Source: Sphingobacteriales bacterium 50-39
Lineage (GTDB): Bacteria; Bacteroidota; Bacteroidia; Chitinophagales; Chitinophagaceae
Length of the DNA stretch: 64,000 nucleotides
Direction: 5' to 3'
NCBI GenBank assembly: GCA_001898505.1
Contig: MKTZ01000020.1
Span: forward strand, 62,001-126,000
Shown: one piece after another, positions 36,316 to 46,895 of the stretch
Position numbering within the stretch: position 1 is the stretch's first letter
Layout of the letters: every line of letters begins with the position of its first letter
Translations under genes and position numbers: made by a program
Notes under the pieces: model-generated
What the model was told of the DNA's origin: nothing
What the model saw: the letters and a program-made list of their open reading frames with translations, nothing else
The model's database searches: none

Positions 36316-39300
36316 TTATTTGTAGAACCAGACCCGCATCAACGACAGCAATTGATCGATCTTCAGGGGTTTGGTGATATAGTCTGAAGCGCCCGCTTCG
36401 ATACATTTTTGCCGGTCGCCCTTCATCGCCTTGGCGGTCACCGCAATGATGGGCAGCGTAGAATTCTTATGCTCGCGCCGGATCTTCTGCGTCGTCTCAT
36501 ATCCATCCATCTCCGGCATCATGATATCCATCAGCACCATATCGATCTTCTGTCTGTCGTCGTTGATGATATTGATCGCCTCCCTTCCACTCTCCGCCGT
36601 GATCACGTTTATATTGTATCTTTCGAACACCGTCGTCAGGGCAAACAGGTTACGGACATCATCATCCACGACCAGCACATTCTTACCCGTCAGGATATCA
36701 TCCTTCATCCGGATGTGCTCGATCACCCTCTTCTTCTCGATAGGAAGGTCCTTGTGATTGATATGTAGTTGCAGGACAGTCTCCTCCAGCAAATGTTCCA
36801 GGGAATTGACGCCTTTCAGCAGCACCGTATTCGACGTGCGATTGAGATGGTAAAGCTCTTTCTTGTCAAAATCCTTTGCACTGTACACGATCACAGGTGT
36901 AAGCTTCTTCTTGCTCTCGCTCACCTGGGTGATCAGGTCGATGCCCGAAATATCCGGCAGGGTATAATCTAAAATAATACAGTCATACTCCTTGATATTG
37001 GTATCCTGCAGCGCTTTTCTGCCTGTTGTAGCCAGCGTGACATCGATGTTGTCGCCCTGTAGCATTCGGGTGATCTGGGAATAATCCACTTCGTTGTCTT
37101 CCACGACCAGCACCTTCCTGGTCTGCTTGCCGGCAAAGGTCACGATATCGTCGAGCAGTTCGTTGAGGGCATCGTTCTCCAGCGGCTTGAGCAGGAAACT
37201 CCGGGCTCCCCTCCTCAATGCCAGCGTCCTGTTCTCTTCCCCTGAGATAAGGTGGATAGGAATATGCCGGTAGTTCAGATCATTCCGCAGCAGGTCCAAA
37301 ACCTTCCAGCCGCTGGTATCCGGCAGTTTCACATCCAGCGTGATGGCGATGGGAGTGAACCGGTTGATAAAATCGAACACCTCGATATAATTGGTAGCCA
37401 CTACTGCCTTAATGCCATATAAATGCGCCTTTTCGATGATGATCTTGCCAAATCGGAGATCGTCCTCTACGATCAGCACGATCTTATCGCCTGACTGGAT
37501 ATTATGTCTGTCATCCCCCGTGTCATTGATCATCTCGCTGACAATATTCATCTTGCCTCCATCCTCGTTCGTCACCCGGAGGGAATTCAGCAGCGTATCG
37601 ATCTCGCCGCTGTCCCCACCCAACTGCAATTGCTGGTATGCGTTCAGGTTGTCCGATGTCTCTTTGGAAATGATCCCCGCTACATTTTCGATAGGGATAA
37701 AAAGAGTAAAAGTGCTGCCTCTGCCGGGAGCGCTTTCCAGCTCGATAGTGCCACCCAGCAGCTCGGCCAGACCACGGCTGATAGAAAGCCCTAGCCCCGT
37801 ACCTCCGTACTTACGGCTGGTAGATCCTTCCGCCTGCTGGAAAGCCTCGAAAATGATATTCTGCTTTTCCTGTGGAATACCGATACCCGTATCGCTGATG
37901 GCGAAGCCCACCACTTTTTCAGCGCCGTCCAGATTGGGATTGCTCTGTTTCCAGTTGTTGTCGGCCTGGTATATTTTCAATTTAACCTCTCCTTTTTCCG
38001 TAAACTTAAAAGAGTTGGAGAGTAGATTTTTCAATATCTGGTTGAGCCGTTGCAAGTCGGTCTCCATGGATTGCGGGAGCCGCGGGTCCGTCTCGATGGT
38101 GAAGCGCAGATGCCTTGCCTCCGAGATGGGCTTGAACGTCGTCTCCACAAAGGAAGCGATCTCTCCAAAACGGACAGGCGATATATTGGCGGTGATAAAC
38201 CCGGATTCGATCTTCGAAAGGTCCAGAATATCGTTGATCAGCTGGATAAGGTCATCCCCGCAGGAGTGGATGGTTTTCGCATACCGTATCTGCTTGTCGG
38301 TGAGATTGCCTTCAGCATTCTCGTACAACTGTTGCGCCAGGATCAAAAGACTGTTCAACGGCGTACGCAGCTCATGGGACATATTGGCAAGGAACTCCGA
38401 CTTGTATTTGGAAGTAAGGGTCAGCTGTTCGGCCTTTTCTTCCAGCGATCTTCTGGCCTCTTCCACCTCCTTGTTCTTGGCCTCCACTTCATTCTTTTGT
38501 TTCACCAGCAGCAGGGCCTTATCCTGCAGCTCGTCATTGGTCCTTCTCAACTCTTCCTGCTGGATCTTCAGCTCACCGGCCAGCGATTGCGACTGCGCCA
38601 GCAGTTCCTCCGTACGTGTATTCGCCTCGATGGTGTTCAGCACGATACCGATACTTTCCGTCAGCTGGCTCAGGAAATCCAGGTGGGTCTCACTAAAGAC
38701 ATCCAGCGAAGCCAGCTCGATAACGGCCTTTACTTTATTTTCGAACAGCACGGGCAGGATGATGAGATTGGCGGGTTTGGCGCGTCCCAGTCCCGAACTG
38801 ATCTTTATATAGTTGCTGGGTACATTGGAAAGAATGATCCTTTCCTTTTCAAAGGCCACCTGCCCTACCAGGCCTTCACCCATAAAGAATTCTGTCGGTA
38901 TATTTTTTTCCGCCCTGTAGCCATATGCCGCAAAAAGCCGCAGCTTGTCCACACGGGTATCTTCGTCCTGCTTGAGGATGTAGAAGGCGCCGTAGTGAGC
39001 GATCACCACCTGCGCCAGCTCTGACAGGATACGTTGTGTCACGGTATTGAGGTCCTTTTGTCCCTGCAGCATCTGCGTGAACTTCGCCAGGTTGGACTTC
39101 AGCCAGTCCTGCTCCTGGTTGCGCAGCGTGGTCTCCTTCAGGTTGGCGATCATCTGGTTGATGGTATCCTTCAAGGCTTCCACCTCACCCTTTGCTTCCA
39201 CACGAATGGTACGGGTAAGGTCACCCTTGGTTACCGCAGACGCCACCTCCGAAATAGACCGCACCTGCGTGGTGAGGTTCTGGGCGAGCTGGTTCACATT

Positions 39301-42165
39301 TTCCGTCAGGTTCTTCCATATACCCGATGCACCCGGCACACTGGCCTGACCACCCAATCTTCCTTCAACACCGACCTCACGGGCAACGGTCGTCACCTGA
39401 TCGGCAAACAAGGCCAATGTGTCGATCATTTCATTGATGGTATCCGTCAGCTGGGCTACCTCACCACGGCTCACGATGGAAAGCTTTTGCTTCAGGTTGC
39501 CCGTGGCCACGGCGGTCACTACCTTGGCGATGCCACGCACCTGATTGGTAAGGTTGGAGGCCATCATGTTCACGGAGTCGGTAAGATCCTTCCACGTACC
39601 GGCCACACCCCTTACCTCGGCCTGTCCGCCTAACTTTCCTTCCGTACCTACCTCACGCGCCACACGCGTCACCTCGAAGGCAAACGAGTTCAGCTGCTCC
39701 ACCATCGTATTGATCGTATTCTTCAAGTCCAGGATCTCGCCTTTTACGTCAATGGCCACGGTCTTTGACAGGTCGCCGGAAGCCACCGCCTTGGTCACTT
39801 CCGCGATATTACGCACCTGCGCGGTCAGATTGCCCGTCATCGAGTTCACCGAGTCGGTAAGGTCCTTCCATGTACCGGCCACACCCGGCACAAACGCCTG
39901 ACCTCCTAATTTACCATCCGTACCCACCTCACGCGCCACACGCGTCACTTCCGACGCAAAGGCACGCAGCTGATCCACCATCGTATTGAGGGTCTCCTTC
40001 AGCTGCAATATCTCACCACGCACGTCCACCGTGATCTTCTTCGACATGTCCCCGTTGGCGACGGCAATGGCCACCTCGGCGATATTACGCACCTGTGCGG
40101 TCAGATTGCCCGCCATCTGGTTCACGGAGTCGGTAAGGTCCTTCCACGTACCGGCCACACCCGGCACAAACGCCTGACCTCCTAACTTTCCTTCCGTACC
40201 CACCTCACGCGCCACACGCGTTACCTCCGAAGCAAAACCCCGGAGCTGATCCACCATCGTATTGATCGTATTCTTCAACTCCAATATCTCACCCTGTACG
40301 TCCACCGTGATCTTACGGGAAAGGTCGCCATTGGCCACGGCCGTCGTCACCTCGGCGATATTACGCACCTGCGCGGTCAGATTTCCCGCCATCTTGTTCA
40401 CGGAGTCCGTAAGGTCTTTCCAGGTACCACCCACACCCGGTACATCGGCCTGTCCGCCTAATTTACCTTCCGAACCCACCTCACGCGCCACACGCGTCAC
40501 TTCCGATCCAAACGAGTTCAGCTGGTCCACCATCGTATTGATCGTATTCTTCAGCTCCAATATCTCCCCTCTTACGTCCACCGTGATCTTACGGGAAAGG
40601 TCGCCCTTTGCCACGGCAGTCGTCACCTCTGCAATATTACGCACCTGGCCGGTCAGGTTGCCCGCCATCTGGTTCACCGAGTCGGTAAGGTCCTTCCATA
40701 CACCCCCTACCCCTTCCACGGCGGCCTGTCCGCCTAACTTACCTTCCGAACCCACCTCACGCGCCACGCGCGTCACTTCCGAAGAGAAGGAGTTCAGCTG
40801 GTCTACCATCGTATTGATCGTATTCTTCAATTCCAGGATCTCCCCCTTCACGACCACATCGATCTTACGGGAAAGGTCACCCGTAGCCACGGCGGTCGTC
40901 ACCTCCGCGATATTACGCACCTGCGCGGTCAGGTTACCCGCCATGATATTCACGGAGTCGGTAAGGTCCTTCCAGGTTCCCCCCACACCGGGCACATCGG
41001 CCTGTCCGCCTAATTTACCTTCCGAACCCACCTCACGCGCCACACGCGTCACTTCCGAAGAGAAGGAGTTCAGCTGGTCCACCATCGTATTGATCGTATT
41101 TTTCAATTCCAGGATCTCCCCCTTTACATCCACCGTGATCTTACGGGAAAGATCACCCTTTGCCACGGCGGTCGTCACCTCCGCGATATTACGCACCTGG
41201 CCGGTCAGGTTCGAGGCCATGGCATTGACGGAATCGGTAAGGTCCTTCCAGGTCCCTCCTACCCCCCGCACGTGGGCCTGGCCGCCGAGCTTTCCTTCGG
41301 TGCCGACCTCCAACGCCACACGCGTCACCTCCGAAGAGAAGGAGTTCAGCTGGTCCACCAGCGTATTGATCGTATTCTTCAATTCCAGGATCTCCCCCTT
41401 TACATCCACCGTGATCTTTTTGGAAAGGTCGCCCTTGGCCACGGCCGTCGTCACATCGGCGATATTGCGCACCTGCGCGGTGAGATTACCCGCCATCAGG
41501 TTCACGGAGTCGGTAAGGTCCTTCCATACCCCTGCCACCCCCTTTACCTTGGCCTGACCACCTAATTTCCCTTCCGACCCCACCTCACGCGCCACACGCG
41601 TCACTTCCATGGAGAAGAGATTCAGCTGCTTCACCATGTCATTCACCTCACGGGCAATGCGGGAAAACTCTCCCTGTAAAGTATGCCCTCCTATCTCCAG
41701 CGGCATGTTCTGCGACAGATTGCCCTTGGCAACGGAGCTGATCACGTGTGCTATCTCGATCGTAGGATGCACAAGGTCGGAGATCATGGAATTCAGCGAG
41801 TCCACCCCCGTAGCCCAGGACCCCTTCGCATTGGGAACCTCGATCCGCTGCGTCAGCTTTCCCTGCTTGCCGATAGTATTTCCCGCCTTCGTAAATTCCC
41901 GCATCATCTCCTCATTCAGGGATATTATCTCATTTAAGGTATCACATATCTTACCTTTTATACCCGTCTCGTCGATGGGCATACGCACACTAAAATTTCC
42001 GTTACGCACCTGCATAAGAATGCGCAATAGCTCTTTATCATTTACAAGGGATTCATCCGGGGACGTTTCGGCCCAGTGTGACGAGCCGTTGTTGCTGCTA
42101 CTACTGACGATAGTAGGTTTACCAGTGGTTTTACTTTTTTTTGCAGCTTTCGTATTTGATGGCAT
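36316..42165 (-). CDS. Poly-HAMP GAF histidine kinase with three C-terminal receivers
   Basis: 1949 residues, no signal or membrane segment, so cytosolic. A Ser-rich N-terminus (1-40) precedes two HAMP-like modules (about 45-183), then nine tandem repeats of exactly 92 residues (184-1011). Each repeat contains [26 protein letters not shown] and a [11 protein letters not shown] element, as in fungal-type group III kinases. A GAF domain (about 1035-1180) and a coiled coil follow, then HisKA with phospho-His at about 1264 ([13 protein letters not shown]), HATPase (about 1375-1500) and three receivers (about 1545-1660, 1680-1800, 1825-1945). All three receivers keep an acceptor Asp ([24 protein letters not shown]). 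Its expression is probably driven from 42189. It leads the three-kinase operon. Confidence 0.95.
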   Translation of the reverse strand: MPSNTKAAKKSKTTGKPTIVSSSSNNGSSHWAETSPDESLVNDKELLRILMQVRNGNFSVRMPIDETGIKGKICDTLNEIISLNEEMMREFTKAGNTIGKQGKLTQRIEVPNAKGSWATGVDSLNSMISDLVHPTIEIAHVISSVAKGNLSQNMPLEIGGHTLQGEFSRIAREVNDMVKQLNLFSMEVTRVAREVGSEGKLGGQAKVKGVAGVWKDLTDSVNLMAGNLTAQVRNIADVTTAVAKGDLSKKITVDVKGEILELKNTINTLVDQLNSFSSEVTRVALEVGTEGKLGGQAHVRGVGGTWKDLTDSVNAMASNLTGQVRNIAEVTTAVAKGDLSRKITVDVKGEILELKNTINTMVDQLNSFSSEVTRVAREVGSEGKLGGQADVPGVGGTWKDLTDSVNIMAGNLTAQVRNIAEVTTAVATGDLSRKIDVVVKGEILELKNTINTMVDQLNSFSSEVTRVAREVGSEGKLGGQAAVEGVGGVWKDLTDSVNQMAGNLTGQVRNIAEVTTAVAKGDLSRKITVDVRGEILELKNTINTMVDQLNSFGSEVTRVAREVGSEGKLGGQADVPGVGGTWKDLTDSVNKMAGNLTAQVRNIAEVTTAVANGDLSRKITVDVQGEILELKNTINTMVDQLRGFASEVTRVAREVGTEGKLGGQAFVPGVAGTWKDLTDSVNQMAGNLTAQVRNIAEVAIAVANGDMSKKITVDVRGEILQLKETLNTMVDQLRAFASEVTRVAREVGTDGKLGGQAFVPGVAGTWKDLTDSVNSMTGNLTAQVRNIAEVTKAVASGDLSKTVAIDVKGEILDLKNTINTMVEQLNSFAFEVTRVAREVGTEGKLGGQAEVRGVAGTWKDLTDSVNMMASNLTNQVRGIAKVVTAVATGNLKQKLSIVSRGEVAQLTDTINEMIDTLALFADQVTTVAREVGVEGRLGGQASVPGASGIWKNLTENVNQLAQNLTTQVRSISEVASAVTKGDLTRTIRVEAKGEVEALKDTINQMIANLKETTLRNQEQDWLKSNLAKFTQMLQGQKDLNTVTQRILSELAQVVIAHYGAFYILKQDEDTRVDKLRLFAAYGYRAEKNIPTEFFMGEGLVGQVAFEKERIILSNVPSNYIKISSGLGRAKPANLIILPVLFENKVKAVIELASLDVFSETHLDFLSQLTESIGIVLNTIEANTRTEELLAQSQSLAGELKIQQEELRRTNDELQDKALLLVKQKNEVEAKNKEVEEARRSLEEKAEQLTLTSKYKSEFLANMSHELRTPLNSLLILAQQLYENAEGNLTDKQIRYAKTIHSCGDDLIQLINDILDLSKIESGFITANISPVRFGEIASFVETTFKPISEARHLRFTIETDPRLPQSMETDLQRLNQILKNLLSNSFKFTEKGEVKLKIYQADNNWKQSNPNLDGAEKVVGFAISDTGIGIPQEKQNIIFEAFQQAEGSTSRKYGGTGLGLSISRGLAELLGGTIELESAPGRGSTFTLFIPIENVAGIISKETSDNLNAYQQLQLGGDSGEIDTLLNSLRVTNEDGGKMNIVSEMINDTGDDRHNIQSGDKIVLIVEDDLRFGKIIIEKAHLYGIKAVVATNYIEVFDFINRFTPIAITLDVKLPDTSGWKVLDLLRNDLNYRHIPIHLISGEENRTLALRRGARSFLLKPLENDALNELLDDIVTFAGKQTRKVLVVEDNEVDYSQITRMLQGDNIDVTLATTGRKALQDTNIKEYDCIILDYTLPDISGIDLITQVSESKKKLTPVIVYSAKDFDKKELYHLNRTSNTVLLKGVNSLEHLLEETVLQLHINHKDLPIEKKRVIEHIRMKDDILTGKNVLVVDDDVRNLFALTTVFERYNINVITAESGREAINIINDDRQKIDMVLMDIMMPEMDGYETTQKIRREHKNSTLPIIAVTAKAMKGDRQKCIEAGASDYITKPLKIDQLLSLMRVWFYK
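39133..41616 (-). repeat. Nine tandem 276-bp coding repeats (HAMP array)
   Basis: Encodes residues 184-1011 of the poly-HAMP kinase as nine units of 92 codons. Units 2 to 6 are the most alike at DNA level (long identical runs such as those at 40480-41110), while units 1, 8 and 9 are more divergent. The pattern suggests recent unequal crossing-over or gene conversion at the centre of the array. Confidence 0.9.
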
Positions 42166-42188
42166 GTAAGGATATTTTGATTGGTCTT

Positions 42189-42196
42189 CAAATTTA
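42189..42196 (-). promoter_or_regulatory. Putative -7 box of the three-kinase operon
   Basis: TAAATTTG on the minus strand, a perfect TAnnTTTG, 24 bases before the start of the poly-HAMP gene. The TTG box is imperfect. Confidence 0.45.
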
Positions 42197-42332
42197 TGGT
42201 TTATCGATCTAAAAATTACCAGTGTTTACAGTATATTGTATCATAGTTTGGCAAGGTTCTAGTATAGGCTTTTTGATCCTTGGAATAGCCGGTTGGATTT
42301 ATCACCGTTTAGATTTACTATTATTTTATTTT

Positions 42333-42743
42333 ATGAAAAGCAACTTGCAACCTCTCATTTTCATTGTCGACGATGATCCGGACGACCGGCAGATTATCCT
42401 GGATGCATTTCTGGAGAACAGTCCCCAGATCGATTATGTCTTCATCGAGAATGCAGAAACCTTATTGGAGAACCTGCATTCGGAGGAATCCGAATTTCCG
42501 GCCCTTATCTTATTGGATCTGAACATGCCCGGGATGCTGGGACTTCAAGCCCTGAAAGAGATCAGGGGCAATAAGAAGTTTAGTCAAATTCCCATTGTCG
42601 TTCTAACCACCTCCACTTTGAATCAGGACCGTAAGACTTCTTACGAATTGGGTGCCAGTTGTTATCTCCATAAGCCGGATTCCTTTGGAGAACTGGTGGA
42701 AATCACGAATTCCATAGTAAAACTGTGGTTACACGAAAATTAA
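42333..42743 (+). CDS. Single-domain (Rcp1-like) response regulator
   Basis: 136 residues from the ATG at 42333; the open frame upstream to 42222 is hydrophobic and not part of a receiver. It has the acidic triad in FIVDDDPDDRQ, acceptor Asp in LILLDLNMPGMLG, the Thr in VVLTTSTLNQD and the Lys in CYLHKPDSF. The tail WLHEN ends with no output domain, so it probably acts by protein contact or as a phosphate shuttle. It is divergently placed next to the three hybrid kinases and is a likely phosphorelay partner. A terminator follows. Confidence 0.92.
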   Translation: MKSNLQPLIFIVDDDPDDRQIILDAFLENSPQIDYVFIENAETLLENLHSEESEFPALILLDLNMPGMLGLQALKEIRGNKKFSQIPIVVLTTSTLNQDRKTSYELGASCYLHKPDSFGELVEITNSIVKLWLHEN

Positions 42744-42783
42744 TTTTTTAAGTTTTTGCCAGGGTTTATAGCGTAAGATCAAG

Positions 42784-42812
42784 AAAGTGTGGAAAAAATT
42801 CCACACTTTTTT
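42784..42812 (+). terminator. Terminator of the single-domain response regulator gene
   Basis: AAAGTGTGGAA (42784-42794) / TTCCACACTTT (42799-42809) with a four-A loop, then three more T. It lies 41 bases after the stop. Confidence 0.9.
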
Positions 42813-42939
42813 AATGTGTACTTCGTAAAAATCCCATTTACTTTCTCTTGTAAATACTTGTAAATAGTTGGCCGGTGGCACGGGTTTTTTAAAGATCCTG
42901 TTGGAATTGCTCATCATTTCAAATTTAAAACAACAACAA

Positions 42940-43281
42940 ATGAAAAAGTCACGATATTACCTGCCTTTTTTACTGTCGCTGTTCATGCTGCCTGCATTAA
43001 ATATGCGCGCGGCTGATTATACGCCGGCTAACCACGAGCCCCTTTCGAAAGAAGCGATAGCTCATATGACAAAAGAAGAAAAACAGGCTCGCCTGGAAGA
43101 AATAAAGGCAAGAGTGGACGAGATCAAGGCAATGGACAAATCCACCTTGACAAAAGAGGACCGCAAAGCCCTTCGAAAAGAGCTTAAAAGCATGCACCGG
43201 GAAGCAAGATATGTCACAGGTGTCTTCATCTCCGCTGGCGCCCTCATTATTATCATCCTTCTCCTAATAATTATCATCTAA
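42940..43281 (+). CDS. Small secreted or anchored helical protein
   Basis: 113 residues from the ATG at 42940, chosen because MKKSRYYLPFLLSLFMLP is a clear signal peptide (cleaved near NMRAA). The middle (about 45-90) is a highly charged coiled coil (KEEKQARLEEIKARVDEIKA). The C-terminus is one membrane helix (about 93-113, GVFISAGALIIIILLLIIII), so the mature protein would be anchored by its tail with the coil facing the periplasm. I recognise the type from related genomes but no function is known. Confidence 0.8.
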   Translation: MKKSRYYLPFLLSLFMLPALNMRAADYTPANHEPLSKEAIAHMTKEEKQARLEEIKARVDEIKAMDKSTLTKEDRKALRKELKSMHREARYVTGVFISAGALIIIILLLIIII

Positions 43282-43309
43282 AAAAGGGCCGCTTAGCAGC
43301 GGCCTTTTC
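43281..43309 (+). terminator. Bidirectional terminator between convergent genes
   Basis: GGCCGCT (43287-43293) / AGCGGCC (43298-43304) with loop TAGC, flanked by an A run and a T run, so it serves both the plus gene ending at 43281 and the minus gene ending at 43310. Confidence 0.9.
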
Positions 43310-43651
43310 TTATATCTCCTGTAGTATCTGAGGCCCATGATCACGAATGGGGATCTTCCTGATAAAATTATCATACCCTTCTTCATCCTCATGGTTGCTA
43401 TATGTACCATAAGCATCCAGGCTATACCCGATGAGATTATCATTGGCTTCTATCACATATAATATAGATGAATCCGCAGGATCGGATTCCCCTTCAAAAC
43501 GATATGTCTTTAGGATCACCAGGTCTTCGGGCTGATAGATCTTGCCCCTCCCCGCCGTGAACCCCTCCGGGGTCCAGCGGAATTCAGTATCGGCCATCCG
43601 CAGCCGGAGCTTTTCCAGTACGGCGGCCAATGTGGTCATTTCATCTTTCAT
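43310..43651 (-). CDS. Small conserved Bacteroidota protein
   Basis: 113 residues. The core YQPEDLVILKTYRFEGESDP and SSILYVIEANDNLIGYSLDAYGTYSN resembles a small family in this phylum that databases sometimes label as phosphoribosylpyrophosphate synthetase by mistake: the real PRPP synthetase is about three times longer, and none of its motifs is present here. No signal peptide. Function unknown. It has a shared terminator at its end and starts 122 bases from a hairpin repeat. Confidence 0.75.
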   Translation of the reverse strand: MKDEMTTLAAVLEKLRLRMADTEFRWTPEGFTAGRGKIYQPEDLVILKTYRFEGESDPADSSILYVIEANDNLIGYSLDAYGTYSNHEDEEGYDNFIRKIPIRDHGPQILQEI

Positions 43652-43772
43652 ACATTCAAATTTTAGGTTTTTTGTCCGGTATTATCCTTTGGAACCGAAA
43701 TTCAAAAGCTGTGCCGCGTCCATTATTTTCGGCCTTCGAATGTTAAGTAATGTATTCTTCGACCGAAAATGG

Positions 43773-43810
43773 CTAATAATGGCCCTTCGGGCGATGGACC
43801 GTTGGTCCAT
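43773..43810 (+). repeat. Two-hairpin intergenic repeat, acyltransferase copy
   Basis: CTAATAATG (43773-43781), hairpin 1 GCCC-TTC-GGGC (43782-43792), hairpin 2 ATGGACC-GTT-GGTCCAT (43794-43810). It is the closest relative of the copy inside topA. It lies between two divergent genes, 85 bases before the acyltransferase start. Confidence 0.8.
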
Positions 43811-43894
43811 TGGCCCCTCCAAAATGTCCAGGCGTCAAAGAAATTTCCCTCCGCCGGTCCCGGAAATTAGCTTTAGGTCATAAAAATCATCACC

Positions 43895-45130
43895 ATGCCA
43901 ACACTCCCTTACAGCACTACCATAGCCACAGGCGACATCGCAACAGCCCCTTCTGTCAAAACCACTCCGGCACGGGAAGGCGCCCTCCGCTTGCTCTATA
44001 TCGACAACCTCCGCTGGGTAATGATCATGCTGGTGCTCAGCATGCACGCTGCGGTAACATACAGTCACTTAGGCAGCTGGTACTTTATGGAAGATACCAA
44101 GGTCAGCCTGCCCGAGACTTTTACCTTCGCCACCTACCAGGTATTCCTCCAGTCTTTTTTTATGGGCTTCCTGTTCTTCATCGCAGGCTATTTCGTACCC
44201 AAGGCCTACGATACCAAGGGTCCCGCTAAATTTTTAAAGGACCGCGCCTTCAGACTAGGTCTCCCCCTTCTCTTCTTTGTATTTCTCCTGCAACCTATAT
44301 CTGTCTACTGTATCTTCCTTTTTGATAAACAAGCTCCCTGGAACAACTTTGGCGAACTCTACGGTCGATATATCCAAAAGGGATGGTGGATGGGTGGCAC
44401 GGGTCCCCTGTGGTTCTGCGAAGCGCTCCTTATCTTTTGCCTGGTCTATACCTTATTCCGGATGCTCGATCGCCGCTTTGGCGCAGCCAGATTGTTCGAT
44501 CAGCTAAAAACCAAATTCCCTGGAAGAAGATCCATCTGGATATTCATTGCCCTTATCACGGTCGCCAGCTTCCTGGTAAGGATACCCTGGCCCAACGGCA
44601 CCAATTTCTACAACCTTCAATTTTGTTATTTCTCCCAATACATCTTTTTCTTCAGCGCAGGCATCCTGGCCTACAGAAGCGATTGGCTGAAAAAGTTCCC
44701 TGTCGCTACAGGCAGGTATTGGGGACGGGTGGCCATCATCGGCGGCCTCATTCTTTGGATAGGAGGCATTTTCCTGGGCGGAGCCCTCAAAGGAGACCTT
44801 ACCCCCTATAGGGGCGGCATCCACTGGCAGAGCCTGGTGGACTGTCTGCGGGATCAGGTCTCCGGCGTAGGCATCTCCCTCTTCCTCCTTACCTGGTTCC
44901 GCGAACGGTTCAACCACCAGGGCCGGCTGGCCCGGTTCTTCTCGGCCAACGCATTTTCCGTATACGTATCCCATACACCGGTGCTGATAGTCCTGAGCAA
45001 GATAATGATCGGCCTCCACTGGCCCCTGCTGTTAAAATTCCTCCTGTTGACGGTGTTGACCATCCTGGTCACCTACACCCTTTCCGCAGGATTGTTAAGA
45101 AGAATCCCCCTGCTAAAAAATATACTGTAA
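43895..45130 (+). CDS. Membrane acyltransferase (acyltransferase-3 family)
   Basis: 411 residues with about ten membrane segments. After a Thr/Ser-rich N-terminus come RLLYIDNLRWVMIMLVLSMHAAVTY, with the conserved His of the family, and FFMGFLFFIAGYFVPKAYDTKGPAKFLKDRAFRLGLPLLF, with the conserved Arg-containing loop. It resembles OpgC/glucan-modifying members that transfer acetyl or succinyl groups to surface glycans. The gene is 10 bases before the LytS-type kinase, so this is an operon of acyltransferase, two-component pair and beta-glucosidase. Confidence 0.88.
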   Translation: MPTLPYSTTIATGDIATAPSVKTTPAREGALRLLYIDNLRWVMIMLVLSMHAAVTYSHLGSWYFMEDTKVSLPETFTFATYQVFLQSFFMGFLFFIAGYFVPKAYDTKGPAKFLKDRAFRLGLPLLFFVFLLQPISVYCIFLFDKQAPWNNFGELYGRYIQKGWWMGGTGPLWFCEALLIFCLVYTLFRMLDRRFGAARLFDQLKTKFPGRRSIWIFIALITVASFLVRIPWPNGTNFYNLQFCYFSQYIFFFSAGILAYRSDWLKKFPVATGRYWGRVAIIGGLILWIGGIFLGGALKGDLTPYRGGIHWQSLVDCLRDQVSGVGISLFLLTWFRERFNHQGRLARFFSANAFSVYVSHTPVLIVLSKIMIGLHWPLLLKFLLLTVLTILVTYTLSAGLLRRIPLLKNIL

Positions 45131-45140
45131 CTTGGCTTTT

Positions 45141-46181
45141 ATGAGACAGACCCCATTTTGGAAATACCTGTTCCCACCTTTATATGGATTAGTGGTCTAC
45201 TTCACTATCCGTCTGCTCCTCGACTCGGTGACGGGTATGAAATTCTGGGAAAGAAAAAGATGGGGTATGACCTCCTTCGAACTGGTGTACTGTATAATTG
45301 TAAGCTATATTTTCGTATGGGTATTCAGACGGCTCTTCCGCTGGTTTGACAAACGCTGGCAGAACGAACGCTACAGCAGCCGGCGCATCCTGCGCGAGCT
45401 GGCCTATGTATTCGTGGTAAACCTCATCTTTCAGAATGCCTTTCTCACTACTTTCGCAGCCCTGACGGATGATGGCGCCCAATGGTATGACATAGCGGAC
45501 ATCAATACCATTCCCTTGCTCTATGTCCTGATCTATTATGGCATCATGCGCAGCCGCACTTTCCTCAAAGCTTACATCGACGGGAAGGTGCTGCTGGAAA
45601 AGATCACCAATGACAAGCTTCAGACCGAGCTGAAGTTCCTGAAAGCCCAATACCATCCCCACTTCCTTTTCAACGCCCTCAATACGATCTATTTCCAGAT
45701 GGATGAGAACGTGGCCGAGGCAAAGAAGAGCGTAGAGAAATTCTCAGAGCTGCTGCGCTATCAGCTCTACGATCAGCAACAGACGGTACCGGTGAGCCAG
45801 GAAGTACGGTATCTCCGGAACTTTATCGAATTGCAGGAGATCCGCAGCTCTGAAAAACTACAGCTTTCCGTACATTTCGATAACAGGCTCAACGGCCAGC
45901 AGGTCTACCCTCTGCTGATGCTCCCCCTTGTAGAGAATGCATTTAAATACGTAGGTGGCGAGTATTGGATACATATCGATGCGGGGGTTGAGAATGGGGA
46001 GCTTTGTTTCCATGTCGCCAATGCCATACCGACAGAGATACCGGTACCCACCCCAAAGGCGGGCGGCATCGGGCTGGAGAACCTGCGCAGAAGACTACAG
46101 CTGCTGTACCCCGAAAAACATATGCTGCGGGTAGAAAGGACAGCAAAGGAATTCCGGGCGGACCTAAAAATCACACTATGA
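45141..46181 (+). CDS. LytS-type sensor histidine kinase
   Basis: 346 residues from the ATG at 45141 (a TTG at 45132 is in frame). About four membrane segments in the first 150 residues (one at 12-30, one at 50-68, two near 92-140), then the His-kinase domain with AQYHPHFLFNALNTIYF (phospho-His, HPHFLFN signature) and HATPase with MLPLVENAFKYVGG (N box). The glycine-rich lid is short (GGIGLENLRRRL). It pairs with the LytTR regulator, whose ATG overlaps its stop (ATGA). Confidence 0.95.
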   Translation: MRQTPFWKYLFPPLYGLVVYFTIRLLLDSVTGMKFWERKRWGMTSFELVYCIIVSYIFVWVFRRLFRWFDKRWQNERYSSRRILRELAYVFVVNLIFQNAFLTTFAALTDDGAQWYDIADINTIPLLYVLIYYGIMRSRTFLKAYIDGKVLLEKITNDKLQTELKFLKAQYHPHFLFNALNTIYFQMDENVAEAKKSVEKFSELLRYQLYDQQQTVPVSQEVRYLRNFIELQEIRSSEKLQLSVHFDNRLNGQQVYPLLMLPLVENAFKYVGGEYWIHIDAGVENGELCFHVANAIPTEIPVPTPKAGGIGLENLRRRLQLLYPEKHMLRVERTAKEFRADLKITL

Positions 46182-46891
46182 GCGATAAGATAAAATGTAT
46201 TGTCACGGACGATGAGCCCTTTGCCCGCAAAGGTCTGCAAGGCTATATCGAACAGATAGATTTTTTGGAGCTGAAAGGAGTATGCGAGAACGCCCTCGAG
46301 CTGAACTCCCTGTTGAAAAAAGAATCAGCAGACCTGCTGTTCCTGGACATCGAAATGCCTTATGTCACGGGCATCGACTTCCTGAAAAATATTACGGACG
46401 CCCCCAAGGTCATCTTCACGACAGCCTATGAAAAATACGCTTTGCAGGGTTTTGAGCTGGAAGTCCTGGATTATCTCCTGAAACCCATCTCCTTCGATAG
46501 GTTCCTGCGGGCAGCCAACAAGGCCTTCGATTATTTTCGGGGACAGCAGACACCGGCAGCGGGGGAAGACTATATCTTTGTCAAGGCGGACAGCAAGCTG
46601 GAAAAGATCCATTTCGCCGACATCCTTTTTGTAGAGGCTCTGGAAAACTATGTTGCCATCTATACCCGTGAGAAAAAGATCATCACCCACCTCACCCTTA
46701 AAATGATACAGGAGAAACTACCTTCGGGCGCCTTTATCCAGCCCCACAAATCCTATGTTGTCGCCATCGGGAAAATCAACTCCATAGAGGGGAATATTCT
46801 CCACGTCCTCCAACACCAGGTGCCTATCAGCAAATACCAGAAGGACGAGATCATGGAAAAGATCGTAAATAGTAAACTACTGAAACGTTAG
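46178..46891 (+). CDS. LytTR-family response regulator
   Basis: 237 residues from the ATG at 46178. Receiver (1-120) with VTDDEPFARKGLQGYIEQ, acceptor Asp in LLFLDIEMPYVTGIDFL, and the Lys in YLLKPISFDRFLRA. The LytTR DNA-binding domain (about 140-235) has FVKADSKLEKIHFADILFVEALENYVAIYT and FIQPHKSYVVAIGKINSIEG. It acts with the LytS kinase and is translationally coupled to it. The GH3 gene starts 4 bases after its stop and is probably under the same promoter. Confidence 0.95.
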   Translation: MSDKIKCIVTDDEPFARKGLQGYIEQIDFLELKGVCENALELNSLLKKESADLLFLDIEMPYVTGIDFLKNITDAPKVIFTTAYEKYALQGFELEVLDYLLKPISFDRFLRAANKAFDYFRGQQTPAAGEDYIFVKADSKLEKIHFADILFVEALENYVAIYTREKKIITHLTLKMIQEKLPSGAFIQPHKSYVVAIGKINSIEGNILHVLQHQVPISKYQKDEIMEKIVNSKLLKR

Positions 46892-46895
46892 CCAT

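Noticed and set aside
40262-41557. Open frame of 431 codons with repeated units on the plus strand
   Set aside because: It is the antisense of the HAMP array; its repeats simply mirror the coding repeats.
39133-41616. Regular DNA repeats that might be a CRISPR or satellite
   Set aside because: The period is 276 bases, exactly 92 codons, in one long reading frame; there are no spacers.
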